Below, in pieces: positions 25,015 to 32,489 of a stretch of DNA of 35,026 bases. Source of the DNA: Lachnospira sp. UBA3212 (GTDB lineage: Bacteria; Bacillota; Clostridia; Lachnospirales; Lachnospiraceae); NCBI GenBank assembly GCA_002363615.1, contig DEWK01000011.1, forward strand, positions 250-35,275, given 5' to 3'. Every line of letters starts with the position of its first letter. The stretch's first letter is position 1. The notes under the pieces are model-generated. The model searched no databases, was not told the origin of the DNA, and saw nothing but the letters and a program-made list of their open reading frames with translations. The position numbers and the translations under genes are program-made.

Positions 25015-25063
25015 GTCCTTCTCCTTTTTTGTAACTAGATTTTCCTTCTCTATCATACCACGT

Positions 25064-25110
25064 AAAAAAAGAAACCACTACTTAAAATAAAAGCAGTGAT
25101 TTCTTTTTTT
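25064..25110 (-). terminator. Terminator of the secreted SH3-like protein gene
   Basis: AAAAAAAGAAA pairs with TTTCTTTTTTT and an inner CACT with AGTG across one mismatch. On minus it is followed by a T-run. It begins 2 bases after the stop codon. Confidence 0.75.
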
Positions 25111-25112
25111 GA

Positions 25113-25967
25113 TTAACCGGCATAAGAAGCGTTGGTAAACGGAGATTTCTCCTCTGATTTTACCATCTTAATCCATCCCTTCTTGTTGCCATATTTAATT
25201 CTGATATAGGCTTTCTTTCCCGACTCATACCAACGGTCCACGTATACGGTAGCTCCCTTTGGTATCTTTACCGACTTTTTCTTGCCACCTGCCTTCTTGT
25301 AAGTCGTAAGGACCCTTTTGGTAATTAAGCCGGCATCTTCGTCAATGGTATAAGTTTCCAAGTCAAGAATAGAATTCCAAACCTTAGCTTTTACGGTCTG
25401 ATCCTTCATTACAAGGCTTCCCTCTTGGTAGGTATAGGTGATATAGGATAAGTCCATGCCTGCAACCGTATAGGACATTAGGGAATTTTTAGCCAGGATA
25501 CAATTGCCGGAAACCTTAATTTTATCCGTCCAACAGTGATAGCTGTAGGTATAGTATTTATTAAGATTTACCACTCGCTTTAACTTTCCTGAACTTTCCT
25601 GATACTGAAAAAGACCATTTACAATGGAATCATCATTCTCCATGATCGGATTGATAAAAAGGTAGACCTGACCATTTTCCAAGGTGCAAAGTTTTAAGTT
25701 GGCACGGTAGTAATAAAGGTCCTTGCTGTAAACCTTCTTGTCATTGATGAAAATGTTAATGCCCTCATAGTGATCCTCGTCCTGAGAGTCGTTGGTGATT
25801 AGAAGTTGGTCGGAAATCCCATCCCCCGTGACATCGTAATTTTTATAGGTACTGTTAAGCTTTAAATTTTTTGTCCCGCTTGTTTGGGCCGCCTCTGCCT
25901 GACTACCTGTGACTCCTAAAAAAAGAATCCCCAAGGCAAGCAGGGTTCCCGAAAGTATTTTTTTCAT
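25113..25967 (-). CDS. Secreted protein with a C-terminal SH3-like domain
   Basis: The 284-residue protein has a signal peptide (residues 1-25, ending SQAEAA). Soon after comes a calcium-binding-like loop, YDVTGDGISDQLLI (about 48-61), as in FG-GAP or dockerin-type repeats. A middle region rich in Tyr and Ser has no motif I know. The end (about 225-275) has the bacterial SH3 pattern KIPKGATVYVDRWYESGKKA then YIRIKYGNKKGWIKM. SH3b domains of this kind usually contact the cell wall, so a wall-associated role is likely. It has its own promoter (26018-26046) and a terminator, so it is a single-gene unit. Confidence 0.78.
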   Translation of the reverse strand: MKKILSGTLLALGILFLGVTGSQAEAAQTSGTKNLKLNSTYKNYDVTGDGISDQLLITNDSQDEDHYEGINIFINDKKVYSKDLYYYRANLKLCTLENGQVYLFINPIMENDDSIVNGLFQYQESSGKLKRVVNLNKYYTYSYHCWTDKIKVSGNCILAKNSLMSYTVAGMDLSYITYTYQEGSLVMKDQTVKAKVWNSILDLETYTIDEDAGLITKRVLTTYKKAGGKKKSVKIPKGATVYVDRWYESGKKAYIRIKYGNKKGWIKMVKSEEKSPFTNASYAG

Positions 25968-26017
25968 CCATCCTCCATTCTTTGCAAATCTCGGTCATTT
26001 CTGACGGTTACTCCTTT

Positions 26018-26046
26018 ATTTTACAACCTATCCAAAAAAAATCCAA
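26018..26046 (-). promoter_or_regulatory. Promoter of the secreted SH3-like protein gene
   Basis: Minus strand TTGGAT (26041-26046), 17-base spacer, TAAAAT (26018-26023), about 50 bases before the ATG at 25967. Confidence 0.62.
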
Positions 26047-26069
26047 TGTCCTATTTCGTTGGGAAACAT

Positions 26070-26891
26070 CTATTTTTTATTTAAATTCTCTAACAGTTGT
26101 TTCACGCTAAGTCCCGTAAGTGGATGTCTCAGATAAGGTGCAATCTGGCAAAGGGGCTTTAAGACAAATTCCCGATTCTCCAAATCAATGTGGGGAACTA
26201 ATAAGTCCTTACTTGAAATCACCTGGTCATCGTAAAACAAAAGGTCTAGGTCTAAGGTTCTTGGTCCCCAGTGAATCTTTCGCTCCCTTCCGGCCTCCTG
26301 TTCGATCTCATGCATCCTTTCTAACAACTCCTCCGGAGAGTCAAGGCATCTTAGGTGAAGGGCTCCATTTAAAAAGGAATCCTGTTCTACCCCACCATAA
26401 GGCTCAGTTTCAATAAAATCAGACACTTCCTCCAACTGATAGCCTTCTGTCTTTTTTAAAGCAAGCAATGCATCCTCTAAATATTGTCTTTTATCTCCTA
26501 AGTTGGAACCAATGGAAAGATAAGCATCATGCCAAGCCTGTCTAGTGGTTACACTGGCGGTATCTAAAGAATAACCAATCGGTGCCCAAGGCTTCTTTAG
26601 GGTAATCGTAATTCCTGTTACCAAGGAATATTCTAAAAGTAAAGCCCTTGCCATGCGAACTGCCACCGTCTCTAAAAGATGAAAGGTATGTTCCTTCATA
26701 TAAGAAACGATTGACTGGCAAACCATGCCATAATTTACCGCGTGCTCCAGTTCATCTGTTCTTGCAGCCTTCTTAAAATCCACCTCCAGTTTTGCACTTA
26801 CCAAAAACTTCTGGCCTAAAATATTTTCTTCTTCATAGGCCCCATGATTGGCAAACACCTCTAAGTCTTTGATTGTAATGTAATCCTTCAT
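26070..26891 (-). CDS. folBK: Fused dihydroneopterin aldolase and HPPK (FolB-FolK)
   Basis: The 273-residue protein joins two folate enzymes. Residues 1-117 are FolB, which cleaves dihydroneopterin; ANHGAYEEE and the catalytic lysine K100 in TLKKPWAPIGY are visible. Residues 123-273 are FolK, which pyrophosphorylates the hydroxymethyl-dihydropterin product, with YLSIGSNLGDK, ETEPYGG..QDSFLN and GPRTLDLDLLFY. The product feeds FolP, encoded just upstream. I chose the ATG at 26891 because AAGGAA precedes it. The longer frame would start on the far side of the intercistronic hairpin. A terminator-like hairpin separates this gene from folP, so its expression may be lower or separately controlled. 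Confidence 0.94.
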   Translation of the reverse strand: MKDYITIKDLEVFANHGAYEEENILGQKFLVSAKLEVDFKKAARTDELEHAVNYGMVCQSIVSYMKEHTFHLLETVAVRMARALLLEYSLVTGITITLKKPWAPIGYSLDTASVTTRQAWHDAYLSIGSNLGDKRQYLEDALLALKKTEGYQLEEVSDFIETEPYGGVEQDSFLNGALHLRCLDSPEELLERMHEIEQEAGRERKIHWGPRTLDLDLLFYDDQVISSKDLLVPHIDLENREFVLKPLCQIAPYLRHPLTGLSVKQLLENLNKK

Positions 26892-26914
26892 ATTTTTTCC
26901 TTTCCATCCATGAT

Positions 26915-26946
26915 AAAAAAATGACCGCCACACAGGTAGCGGTCAG
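26915..26946 (-). terminator. Terminator-like hairpin between folP and folBK
   Basis: On minus, TGACCGC (26945-26939) pairs with GCGGTCA (26928-26922) around a 10-base loop and is followed by seven T (26921-26915). It begins 5 bases after the folP stop and ends 24 bases before the folBK start. Strength is moderate (7-bp, 5 GC). Confidence 0.72.
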
Positions 26947-26950
26947 ACTC

Positions 26951-27763
26951 TTAATCTAGTTTACTATGACCTAATGCCTCAAGCATTCGAATCAATCGAA
27001 CATTCTCTTTTACATCATGCACCCTTACAAATAAGCATCCTGCTTCCACCGCAAGTGCCGTGGTTGCCAAGGTTCCTTCTAATCTTTGATCCACCGGAAG
27101 GTCTAAGGCGTTTCCAATCATAGACTTTCTGGAAGTTGCCAACAGAACCGGAAAACCTGTCTTTTTCAATTCCCCTACATGGGCAGTTAAATAAAGGTTT
27201 TGTTCCTGACTTTTGGCAAAGCCAATTCCCGGATCAATCATAATCTTATCTTTGTCCACCCCGTAATAAATGGCGGTATCAATGCAATCCTCCAAACGAT
27301 CTAACACGTCTGCCATAAAATTCCCGTAAACCGGCTGGTCCAGATTATGCATCAAACAGCAGGAGGCGCTATAAGCCGCCACGGCTCTTGCAATCTTTGG
27401 TTCCTTTTGGAATCCCCAGATGTCATTCACCAGTTCTGCTCCTGCATCCATGGCTGCAACTGCTACTCCATCTTTGGTGGTATCAATGGAGATTGGAACA
27501 TCAAATCTCTTTTTTATCTCTTTTATCACAGGTACTACCCGCTGAATTTCATCCTGCTCAGCAACCGGAGTAAAACCTGGTCTTGTGGATTCTCCTCCAA
27601 CATCAATCAGATCCACCCCGTCTACTACCATCTGTTCTACATGCTTCAAAGCACGGTCTACCGTGTTATACTTGTTTCCATCCGAAAATGAATCCGGTGT
27701 TACATTCAAGATTCCCATTACATGGGTATGCCCCTCTTGAAAAGTATGATTTCCAATCTTCAT
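26951..27763 (-). CDS. folP: Dihydropteroate synthase
   Basis: DHPS condenses the FolK product with p-aminobenzoate to dihydropteroate and is the sulfonamide target. The 270-residue chain has MGILNVTPDSFSDG (16-29), DVGGESTRPG (54-63), SIDTTKDGVA, VNDIWG, DPGIGFAKS and the C-terminal ATTALAVEAGCLFVRVHDV. All match the family. I chose the ATG at 27763 because AGGAGG lies 8 bases upstream. The gene sits between the HD protein gene and folBK, a common arrangement in clostridia, where folE usually lies beside them. folE is not in this window. Confidence 0.96.
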   Translation of the reverse strand: MKIGNHTFQEGHTHVMGILNVTPDSFSDGNKYNTVDRALKHVEQMVVDGVDLIDVGGESTRPGFTPVAEQDEIQRVVPVIKEIKKRFDVPISIDTTKDGVAVAAMDAGAELVNDIWGFQKEPKIARAVAAYSASCCLMHNLDQPVYGNFMADVLDRLEDCIDTAIYYGVDKDKIMIDPGIGFAKSQEQNLYLTAHVGELKKTGFPVLLATSRKSMIGNALDLPVDQRLEGTLATTALAVEAGCLFVRVHDVKENVRLIRMLEALGHSKLD

Positions 27764-27822
27764 AAGTCTTCCTCCTATCGCTAGTAAATCTTTCAAGCTA
27801 GTTTGATTATAGCAAAGATGAC

Positions 27823-28320
27823 TTAATTTTCAATGGTTAGATTTCTTTTTTCCATCGGCCAATAACAGTCCTTAGCTGCCTTACAAGCATAACACTTTCT
27901 AGAAATCTTATCTGCCCGATAGAGAAGAAAGGCAAGTTCCTCCTTTGGACTTTCTGTTCCCTCCCCTTCTATGGGTTTTCGGTGGGAAGAAATAGCATAG
28001 CAAATCCAGTCGATCTCTTCCTCCAAAAATCCACAGTCTCCTAAGATTTTTAAGGCAATCTCTTTTCCTGCCAACTCATGGGAAATTTCATGTTCATACT
28101 GGGCTGCCCTTCCAAGATCATGCAAAAGGGCCGTGGCATATATCATTTCCTTTTCGAATCCTTTTTTTTCTTCCAGGTTTAGAATCCACATAATCCTTGC
28201 TGTATCCAGAAAATGATTTAAATCATGAAGACAGAATGGGCGATGGACTTCGTATTCTTCAATTTTTCTTAACAAGCTTTGATATAAGGGATGATGAAAA
28301 ATTTGATCTAATCTCTCCAT
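27823..28320 (-). CDS. HD-domain phosphohydrolase of the folate operon
   Basis: The 165-residue protein has an HD domain: FCLHDLNHFLDTARIM, then the doublet in ALLHDLGRAAQYE, HEISHELAG and a later SSHRK. The end carries a cysteine group (CYACKAAKDCYWP) that may bind metal. HD proteins of this type often neighbour folE and folP in Firmicutes. A role in removing phosphates from dihydroneopterin triphosphate is an attractive guess but is not shown. I chose the ATG at 28320: AAGGAGG precedes it, and the strong promoter at 28349-28376 would start transcripts near 28342, downstream of the longer frame's start codons. Confidence 0.85.
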   Translation of the reverse strand: MERLDQIFHHPLYQSLLRKIEEYEVHRPFCLHDLNHFLDTARIMWILNLEEKKGFEKEMIYATALLHDLGRAAQYEHEISHELAGKEIALKILGDCGFLEEEIDWICYAISSHRKPIEGEGTESPKEELAFLLYRADKISRKCYACKAAKDCYWPMEKRNLTIEN

Positions 28321-28348
28321 CCTTCCGTCCTCCTTTTTCGTTTCCATC

Positions 28349-28376
28349 ATTATAACAAACATCCCCTTATTGTCAA
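28349..28376 (-). promoter_or_regulatory. Promoter of the HD-folP-folBK operon
   Basis: Perfect TTGACA (28371-28376) and TATAAT (28349-28354) on minus with a 16-base spacer. The predicted start is about 20 bases before the HD gene's ATG at 28320. Confidence 0.85.
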
Positions 28377-28426
28377 TCTTATGACCAACCACTAATTTTT
28401 ATAATACTTGACTTGCAGTCTTTCTC

Positions 28427-28455
28427 TTGATTTTAATTTTTAAAACGACTATGAT
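28427..28455 (+). promoter_or_regulatory. Probable azlCD promoter
   Basis: TTGATT (28427-28432), 17-base spacer, TATGAT (28450-28455). Confidence 0.55.
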
Positions 28456-28459
28456 TGAT

Positions 28460-28504
28460 AGGGTTCTTTCAAAAATCACCCTCAGAGAATCCTTTAAAGG
28501 GGTG
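28460..28504 (+). other. azlC leader with mutually exclusive short stems
   Basis: AGGGT (28460-28464) can pair with ACCCT (28478-28482). CACCC (28477-28481) can instead pair with GGGTG (28500-28504). CCTTTAAAGG (28491-28500) is itself a palindrome. The shared strand means only one of the first two stems can form. This is suggestive of a switch, but the stems are short and no family is recognised. Confidence 0.35.
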
Positions 28505-28527
28505 AAATATTTATTCGAGGTTATGAT

Positions 28528-29280
28528 ATGTTTAAAAAAGCGTTTCACCAAGGTTTAAAACATGGTATTCCCATTGGACTTGGCTACTTTGCCGTAGCAT
28601 TTGCCTTAGGAATCTCCGCCAAGCAGGTGGGCCTTTCTGTGATTCAGGCTATGATGATGTCTATGGGTATGATAGCGTCTGCCGGAGAATTTGCAGCCCT
28701 TTCCCTAATCAATGAAAAGGCAGCTGTAATCGAGATGATCGTTACTACCTTAATTGTAAATATGAGATATTTTTTAATGTCTTCTTCTATGACACAAAAA
28801 CTATCTCCCAAAACTTCCTTTGGCCACCGATTCTTTTTGGCCTACTCCATTACCGATGAGATTTTTGCTCTTTCCGTTACGGTTCCGGGCTATTTGAATC
28901 CATACTACACCTACGGAATCACCTTGGTTTCCTCCCTGGGTTGGACCACAGGTACCGGTTTAGGACTGGTGGCCAGCAATTTAATTCCCGAACCTATTGC
29001 TCTTGCTTTAAGTGTAGCCATCTACGGAATGTTTTTAGCAATCATTATTCCGGAAGGAAAAAAAGACCACTTTATCGCCAAGTTAATTTTTATTTCCATG
29101 CTTGCCAGTGGACTATTTTCAATCACCCCTGTTTTAAGGCAGGTTCCATCCGGTTATCGGATTATTATTCTTACCATCTTAATCGCTGGTTTGGCTGCTT
29201 GGATTCGTCCTATGGATTTTTCAGAGGATACTCTTCAAGATGCCCCAGAAGAGGAAGATGTAAGAATCTTACAGGAATAG
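28528..29280 (+). CDS. azlC: AzlC-type branched-chain amino acid exporter, large subunit
   Basis: AzlC and AzlD together form an exporter of branched-chain amino acids and analogues such as azaleucine. The 250-residue protein has the family N-terminus (GLKHGIPIGLGYFAVAFALGI), many membrane helices and the NMRYFLMSSSM block near residue 75-85 that is typical of AzlC. The C-terminal 25 residues are acidic and not membrane-embedded. GAGG lies before the ATG. azlD follows after 16 bases. A longer overlapping frame at 28941 is a shadow. Confidence 0.92.
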   Translation: MFKKAFHQGLKHGIPIGLGYFAVAFALGISAKQVGLSVIQAMMMSMGMIASAGEFAALSLINEKAAVIEMIVTTLIVNMRYFLMSSSMTQKLSPKTSFGHRFFLAYSITDEIFALSVTVPGYLNPYYTYGITLVSSLGWTTGTGLGLVASNLIPEPIALALSVAIYGMFLAIIIPEGKKDHFIAKLIFISMLASGLFSITPVLRQVPSGYRIIILTILIAGLAAWIRPMDFSEDTLQDAPEEEDVRILQE

Positions 29281-29296
29281 AAAGGAGTATGTGTCT

Positions 29297-29602
29297 ATGA
29301 ATCCTGGAATTAATCTTTCCCTTTTGGTAATCTCTCTTACCATTTACGGAATCCGTCTGATTCCTTTTTTATTTTTTCGAAAGCCCATTAAAAATAAATA
29401 TTTCAGATCATTTTTATATTATGTTCCCTATGTAACCCTGGCGGTAATGACCTTCCCTTCGATTCTTTCCGCTACCGGTTCCTACGTAACAGGTACCGCC
29501 ACCTTGGTGGTAGGATTGGTGGCTGCTTATCTCTTTGAAGATCTTTTTTCTGTGGCTATTAGCTGCTGTGTGGTAGCCTTGGCCTTTGGAATATTTTTTT
29601 AA
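29297..29602 (+). CDS. azlD: AzlD-type branched-chain amino acid exporter, small subunit
   Basis: The 101-residue partner of AzlC has four hydrophobic segments. It carries the family pattern YGIRLIPFLFF near the start and FLYYVPYVTLAVMTFPSIL in the middle. The ATG at 29297 is 9 bases after AGGAG; a GTG at 29291 is too close to that site. The pair ends at a strong bidirectional terminator. Confidence 0.9.
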   Translation: MNPGINLSLLVISLTIYGIRLIPFLFFRKPIKNKYFRSFLYYVPYVTLAVMTFPSILSATGSYVTGTATLVVGLVAAYLFEDLFSVAISCCVVALAFGIFF

Positions 29603-29638
29603 TTTTAATTCTTCTCATGATTCCTCTCCCTTCAAAAA

Positions 29639-29676
29639 AATGAGAGTAGATAAATAAAAGTTTATCTACTCTCATT
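29639..29676. terminator. Bidirectional terminator between azlD and nrdD
   Basis: AATGAGAGTAGATAAA pairs perfectly with TTTATCTACTCTCATT around a 6-base loop. T-rich runs follow on both strands. It serves both convergent operons. Confidence 0.92.
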
Positions 29677-29685
29677 CTTTTTATT

Positions 29686-31941
29686 TTATAAATGCAATAC
29701 TCGTTCTGCAATTTCTGCAGTTCTTCCTTGGTTCCAATACTGGGTTCCAATGTAACCACAGGTACGTCTTGCTACGTGCATCTTATTCTGATCACGATTT
29801 CCGCAATTTGGACATTCCCACACAAGCTTACCGGTATTATCCTTGATCGTCTGAATTTCTCCAGTATATCCGCAGGCATCACACATATCACTCTTCGTAT
29901 TGATCTCAGCATAAAGAATGGTGTGATACATATGCTTAATGATTTCCAAAACAGCATCAATATTCTGCTCTAAGTTTGGTACCTCTACATAAGAAACCGC
30001 ACCACCTGGACTTAACTCCTGGAAATCTGCTTCCTTGCTAAGCTTTGAAAATGCATCAATCTCCTCGGTAACATGTACATGATAAGAGTTGGTAATATAA
30101 TTCTTATCGGTAACGTGAGGAATCTTTCCAAAACGCTTCTGTAAGCATTTCGCAAACTTATAAGTGGTAGATTCCAATGGAGTTCCATAAACAGAATAAT
30201 CAATATTCTCTTCCTTCTTCCAACGGTTACAAGAATCATTTAAAAGTTGCATCACCTTTTTGCCAAATACTTCCCCCTCCGGTGAGGTATGGGAAATACC
30301 CTTCATATAATAAACGCACTCTGCAAGACCTGCATATCCCAGAGAAATGGTTGAATAACCGTCATATAAGAGCTTATCAATGGTTTCTCCTGGCTTTAAT
30401 CTTGCTAAAGCACCGTCCTGCCAAAGAATTGGAGATACATCGGAAGGAGTTCCAAGAAGTCTTTCATGACGAGCACGAAGGGCTCTGTGGCATAGATCCA
30501 GTCGGTCATTCATAATCTCCCAGAACTTGTCTTCATCTCCACCGGAAGAACAAGCGGCATCTACTAAATTAATCGTTACAACACCCTGGTTGAAACGTCC
30601 GTAATATCTATGCTTTCCTTCCTGATAGTTTTTAGCTTCTGCCAGATTTCCTATTCCATGGTCGGTAAAACGATCCGGAGTAAGGAAGGAACGGCAACCC
30701 ATACAAGGATAACAATCTCCCTTTAATTCCAAGGACTTCTTTTCAGAAATATAATCCGGAACCATACGCTTAGCGGTACACTCTGCTGCCAGTTTCGTCA
30801 AATAATAATACTTGCCGTCTTCTGTGATATTGTCTTCCTGGAGAACATAGATTAACTTAGGAAAGGCCGGAGTAATATAATAACCCTTACGATCCTTAAC
30901 TCCAAGAATTCTCTGCTTTAACATAATCTCAATGATCATGGCAAGGTCGTCTCTTAACTGGCCTTCCGGAACTTCATTCAGGTACATAAACACCGTAACA
31001 AATGGAGCCTGACCATTGGTGGACTGAAGGGTAATTAACTGGTATTGAATAGTCTGACAACCGGACTCTACCTCGGTACGAATTTCCTTTTCAACAATCT
31101 GGTTAAACTTCTGATCATCTAATACCACGCCAACTTCTTCCATCTCCTCACGAAGACGCTTGGCAATCTTCTTTCTTGAAACATCTACAAATGGTGCCAG
31201 GTGAGACATGGTAATAGTCTGACCACCATACTGGCTGGATGCTACCTGAGCAACAATCTGAGAAGCCACGGTACAAGCGGTTCCAAAACTTCTTGGGGTA
31301 TCAATATGAGTACCGGAAATGCAAGTACCGTTCTGAAGCATATCCTCAAGATTTACCAAAGAACAATTGTGCATATGCTGGGCAAAGTAATCTGCATCAT
31401 GGAAATGAATAATTCCTTCCTTGTGTGCTGCAACTACTTCATCGGTAAGAAGATAACGACTGGTATAATAACGGCTCCACTCACCTGCCATATAGTCTCT
31501 TTGAACCGAAAGAACGGTAGGATTCTTGTTGGAATTCTCCTGCTTTACTTCCTCATTGTCTCGCTCAACGACACCGGAAATCTTCTGGTCAATGTTACTC
31601 ATCTTACGAAGCTCGTTGTGCTTGTAACGATAGGTAATATAAAGTCTTGCAATCTTATGCTTTCCGCTACCCATGAGGGCATCCTCAACCTTATCCTGAA
31701 TTTCCTCTACAGAAAGATCACGACCAGCATTGGCTGCATCCTTTTGAATTCCTTCTGTAATGCGATCAATCTCCTCCTCGGTTAATCGCTCAGAAAGGAT
31801 TCCTTCCTCCCTGTTAGCCTTACGAATCGCATGGGCAATCTTTTCCGGATTAAAGATTACTCTTTCACCAGAACGTTTCATAATATAAATCTGAGGCGTT
31901 TCTAAGTCCATGTTTCCATCAAGTGTTTCATCATAAAACAT
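29686..31941 (-). CDS. nrdD: Anaerobic (class III) ribonucleoside-triphosphate reductase
   Basis: NrdD makes dNTPs from NTPs under anoxia using a glycyl radical. The 751-residue chain has an N-terminal ATP-cone (IYIMKRSGERVIFNPEKIAHAIRKANRE), the substrate-site cysteines in GDCYPCMGCRSFL, the zinc site CDACG...CPNCG near the C-terminus, and the glycyl-radical loop RRTCGYIGTQYW. I chose the ATG at 31941 because AGGAGG lies 7 bases upstream. The activase gene nrdG, which often follows nrdD, is not beside it here: downstream lies the terminator at 29639-29676 and azlD. Upstream are a perfect sigma-A promoter, a leader hairpin and two NrdR-like boxes. Confidence 0.97.
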   Translation of the reverse strand: MFYDETLDGNMDLETPQIYIMKRSGERVIFNPEKIAHAIRKANREEGILSERLTEEEIDRITEGIQKDAANAGRDLSVEEIQDKVEDALMGSGKHKIARLYITYRYKHNELRKMSNIDQKISGVVERDNEEVKQENSNKNPTVLSVQRDYMAGEWSRYYTSRYLLTDEVVAAHKEGIIHFHDADYFAQHMHNCSLVNLEDMLQNGTCISGTHIDTPRSFGTACTVASQIVAQVASSQYGGQTITMSHLAPFVDVSRKKIAKRLREEMEEVGVVLDDQKFNQIVEKEIRTEVESGCQTIQYQLITLQSTNGQAPFVTVFMYLNEVPEGQLRDDLAMIIEIMLKQRILGVKDRKGYYITPAFPKLIYVLQEDNITEDGKYYYLTKLAAECTAKRMVPDYISEKKSLELKGDCYPCMGCRSFLTPDRFTDHGIGNLAEAKNYQEGKHRYYGRFNQGVVTINLVDAACSSGGDEDKFWEIMNDRLDLCHRALRARHERLLGTPSDVSPILWQDGALARLKPGETIDKLLYDGYSTISLGYAGLAECVYYMKGISHTSPEGEVFGKKVMQLLNDSCNRWKKEENIDYSVYGTPLESTTYKFAKCLQKRFGKIPHVTDKNYITNSYHVHVTEEIDAFSKLSKEADFQELSPGGAVSYVEVPNLEQNIDAVLEIIKHMYHTILYAEINTKSDMCDACGYTGEIQTIKDNTGKLVWECPNCGNRDQNKMHVARRTCGYIGTQYWNQGRTAEIAERVLHL

Positions 31942-31980
31942 CTTATATCCTCCTTTTCCTTTCACCTTATCCCAATTTAT

Positions 31981-32013
31981 AAAAAATAAGTCCCGTTAGC
32001 GGCAAGGGAACTT
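31981..32013 (-). terminator. Terminator-like hairpin in the nrdD leader
   Basis: On minus AAGTTCCC (32013-32006) pairs with GGGACTT (31994-31988) with one bulge. The loop is 11 bases, and ATTTTTT (31987-31981) follows. It lies about 15-45 bases after the predicted start and 40 bases before the nrdD ATG. It could attenuate nrdD. Confidence 0.5.
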
Positions 32014-32034
32014 GTCATCGTCTTAGCAAATGCT

Positions 32035-32063
32035 ATTATAGAAATTCTATTCTACTTTGTCAA
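32035..32063 (-). promoter_or_regulatory. nrdD promoter, perfect sigma-A consensus
   Basis: Minus strand TTGACA (32058-32063), 17-base spacer, TATAAT (32035-32040). Both hexamers and the spacing match consensus exactly. Confidence 0.9.
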
Positions 32064-32082
32064 TAGACTTTCGGAAGTTTAT

Positions 32083-32098
32083 ACACAATATCTTGTGG
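32083..32098 (-). promoter_or_regulatory. NrdR box 1 upstream of nrdD
   Basis: The plus strand reads ACACAATATCTTGTGG, one or two changes from the NrdR consensus as I recall it (ACACWATATMTTGTGT). It lies 20 bases upstream of the -35. Confidence 0.75.
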
Positions 32099-32114
32099 TC
32101 GAAAAGAGATGCAT

Positions 32115-32130
32115 AAACTATATTTTCCAT
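32115..32130 (-). promoter_or_regulatory. NrdR box 2 (diverged) upstream of nrdD
   Basis: AAACTATATTTTCCAT matches about 11 of 16 consensus positions and starts exactly 32 bases from box 1, three helical turns. That is the usual spacing of paired NrdR boxes. The match alone would be weak. Confidence 0.55.
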
Positions 32131-32489
32131 TTTTAAATCTCTACAAATAAAATAGCAGGCAGGTTCTAGGCAAAATGAGCACAAGAAAAGAACCTGGCAT
32201 CTCACAAAAATGTGATTCTCTTGATTCTGTATTTCTATTATTTACAATTTCTTAATACTAATAAAGCATCTGCAAAAAGGGGCATTTAGGGTCTCTTTAT
32301 AATCACTATTACTATAACCTCGCTAATTTTGCACTGTTCAGGATAAGAAAGCATTAACAATTCTATTCCCATCATTACTTCAGCGTTAAGTTTTGTTTTC
32401 TTATATCTTCACGGAATAAATTAAGGTATTTGTATTCCCATTCATCTTCAAAGTGCAATATGGGAATATCATTCATAATCATTATTGCA
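32131..32489. other. Gene-free stretch with inverted repeats and a doubtful short ORF
   Basis: I recognise no gene here. Inverted pairs are CAGGTTCT (32160) with AGAACCTG (32189), TCACA (32202) with TGTGA (32211), and TATTCCCAT (32433) with ATGGGAATA (32460). TATTCCCAT also occurs directly at 32364. On minus an open frame runs from an ATG at 32539 (inside the intron-like segment) to a stop at 32375, 54 codons. It includes EDEWEYKYLNLFREDIRKQN but has no ribosome site, so I do not call it a gene. Confidence 0.5.

Noticed and set aside
31201..31785. 194-codon plus-strand frame
   Set aside because: It lies wholly opposite nrdD, whose protein matches the family throughout.
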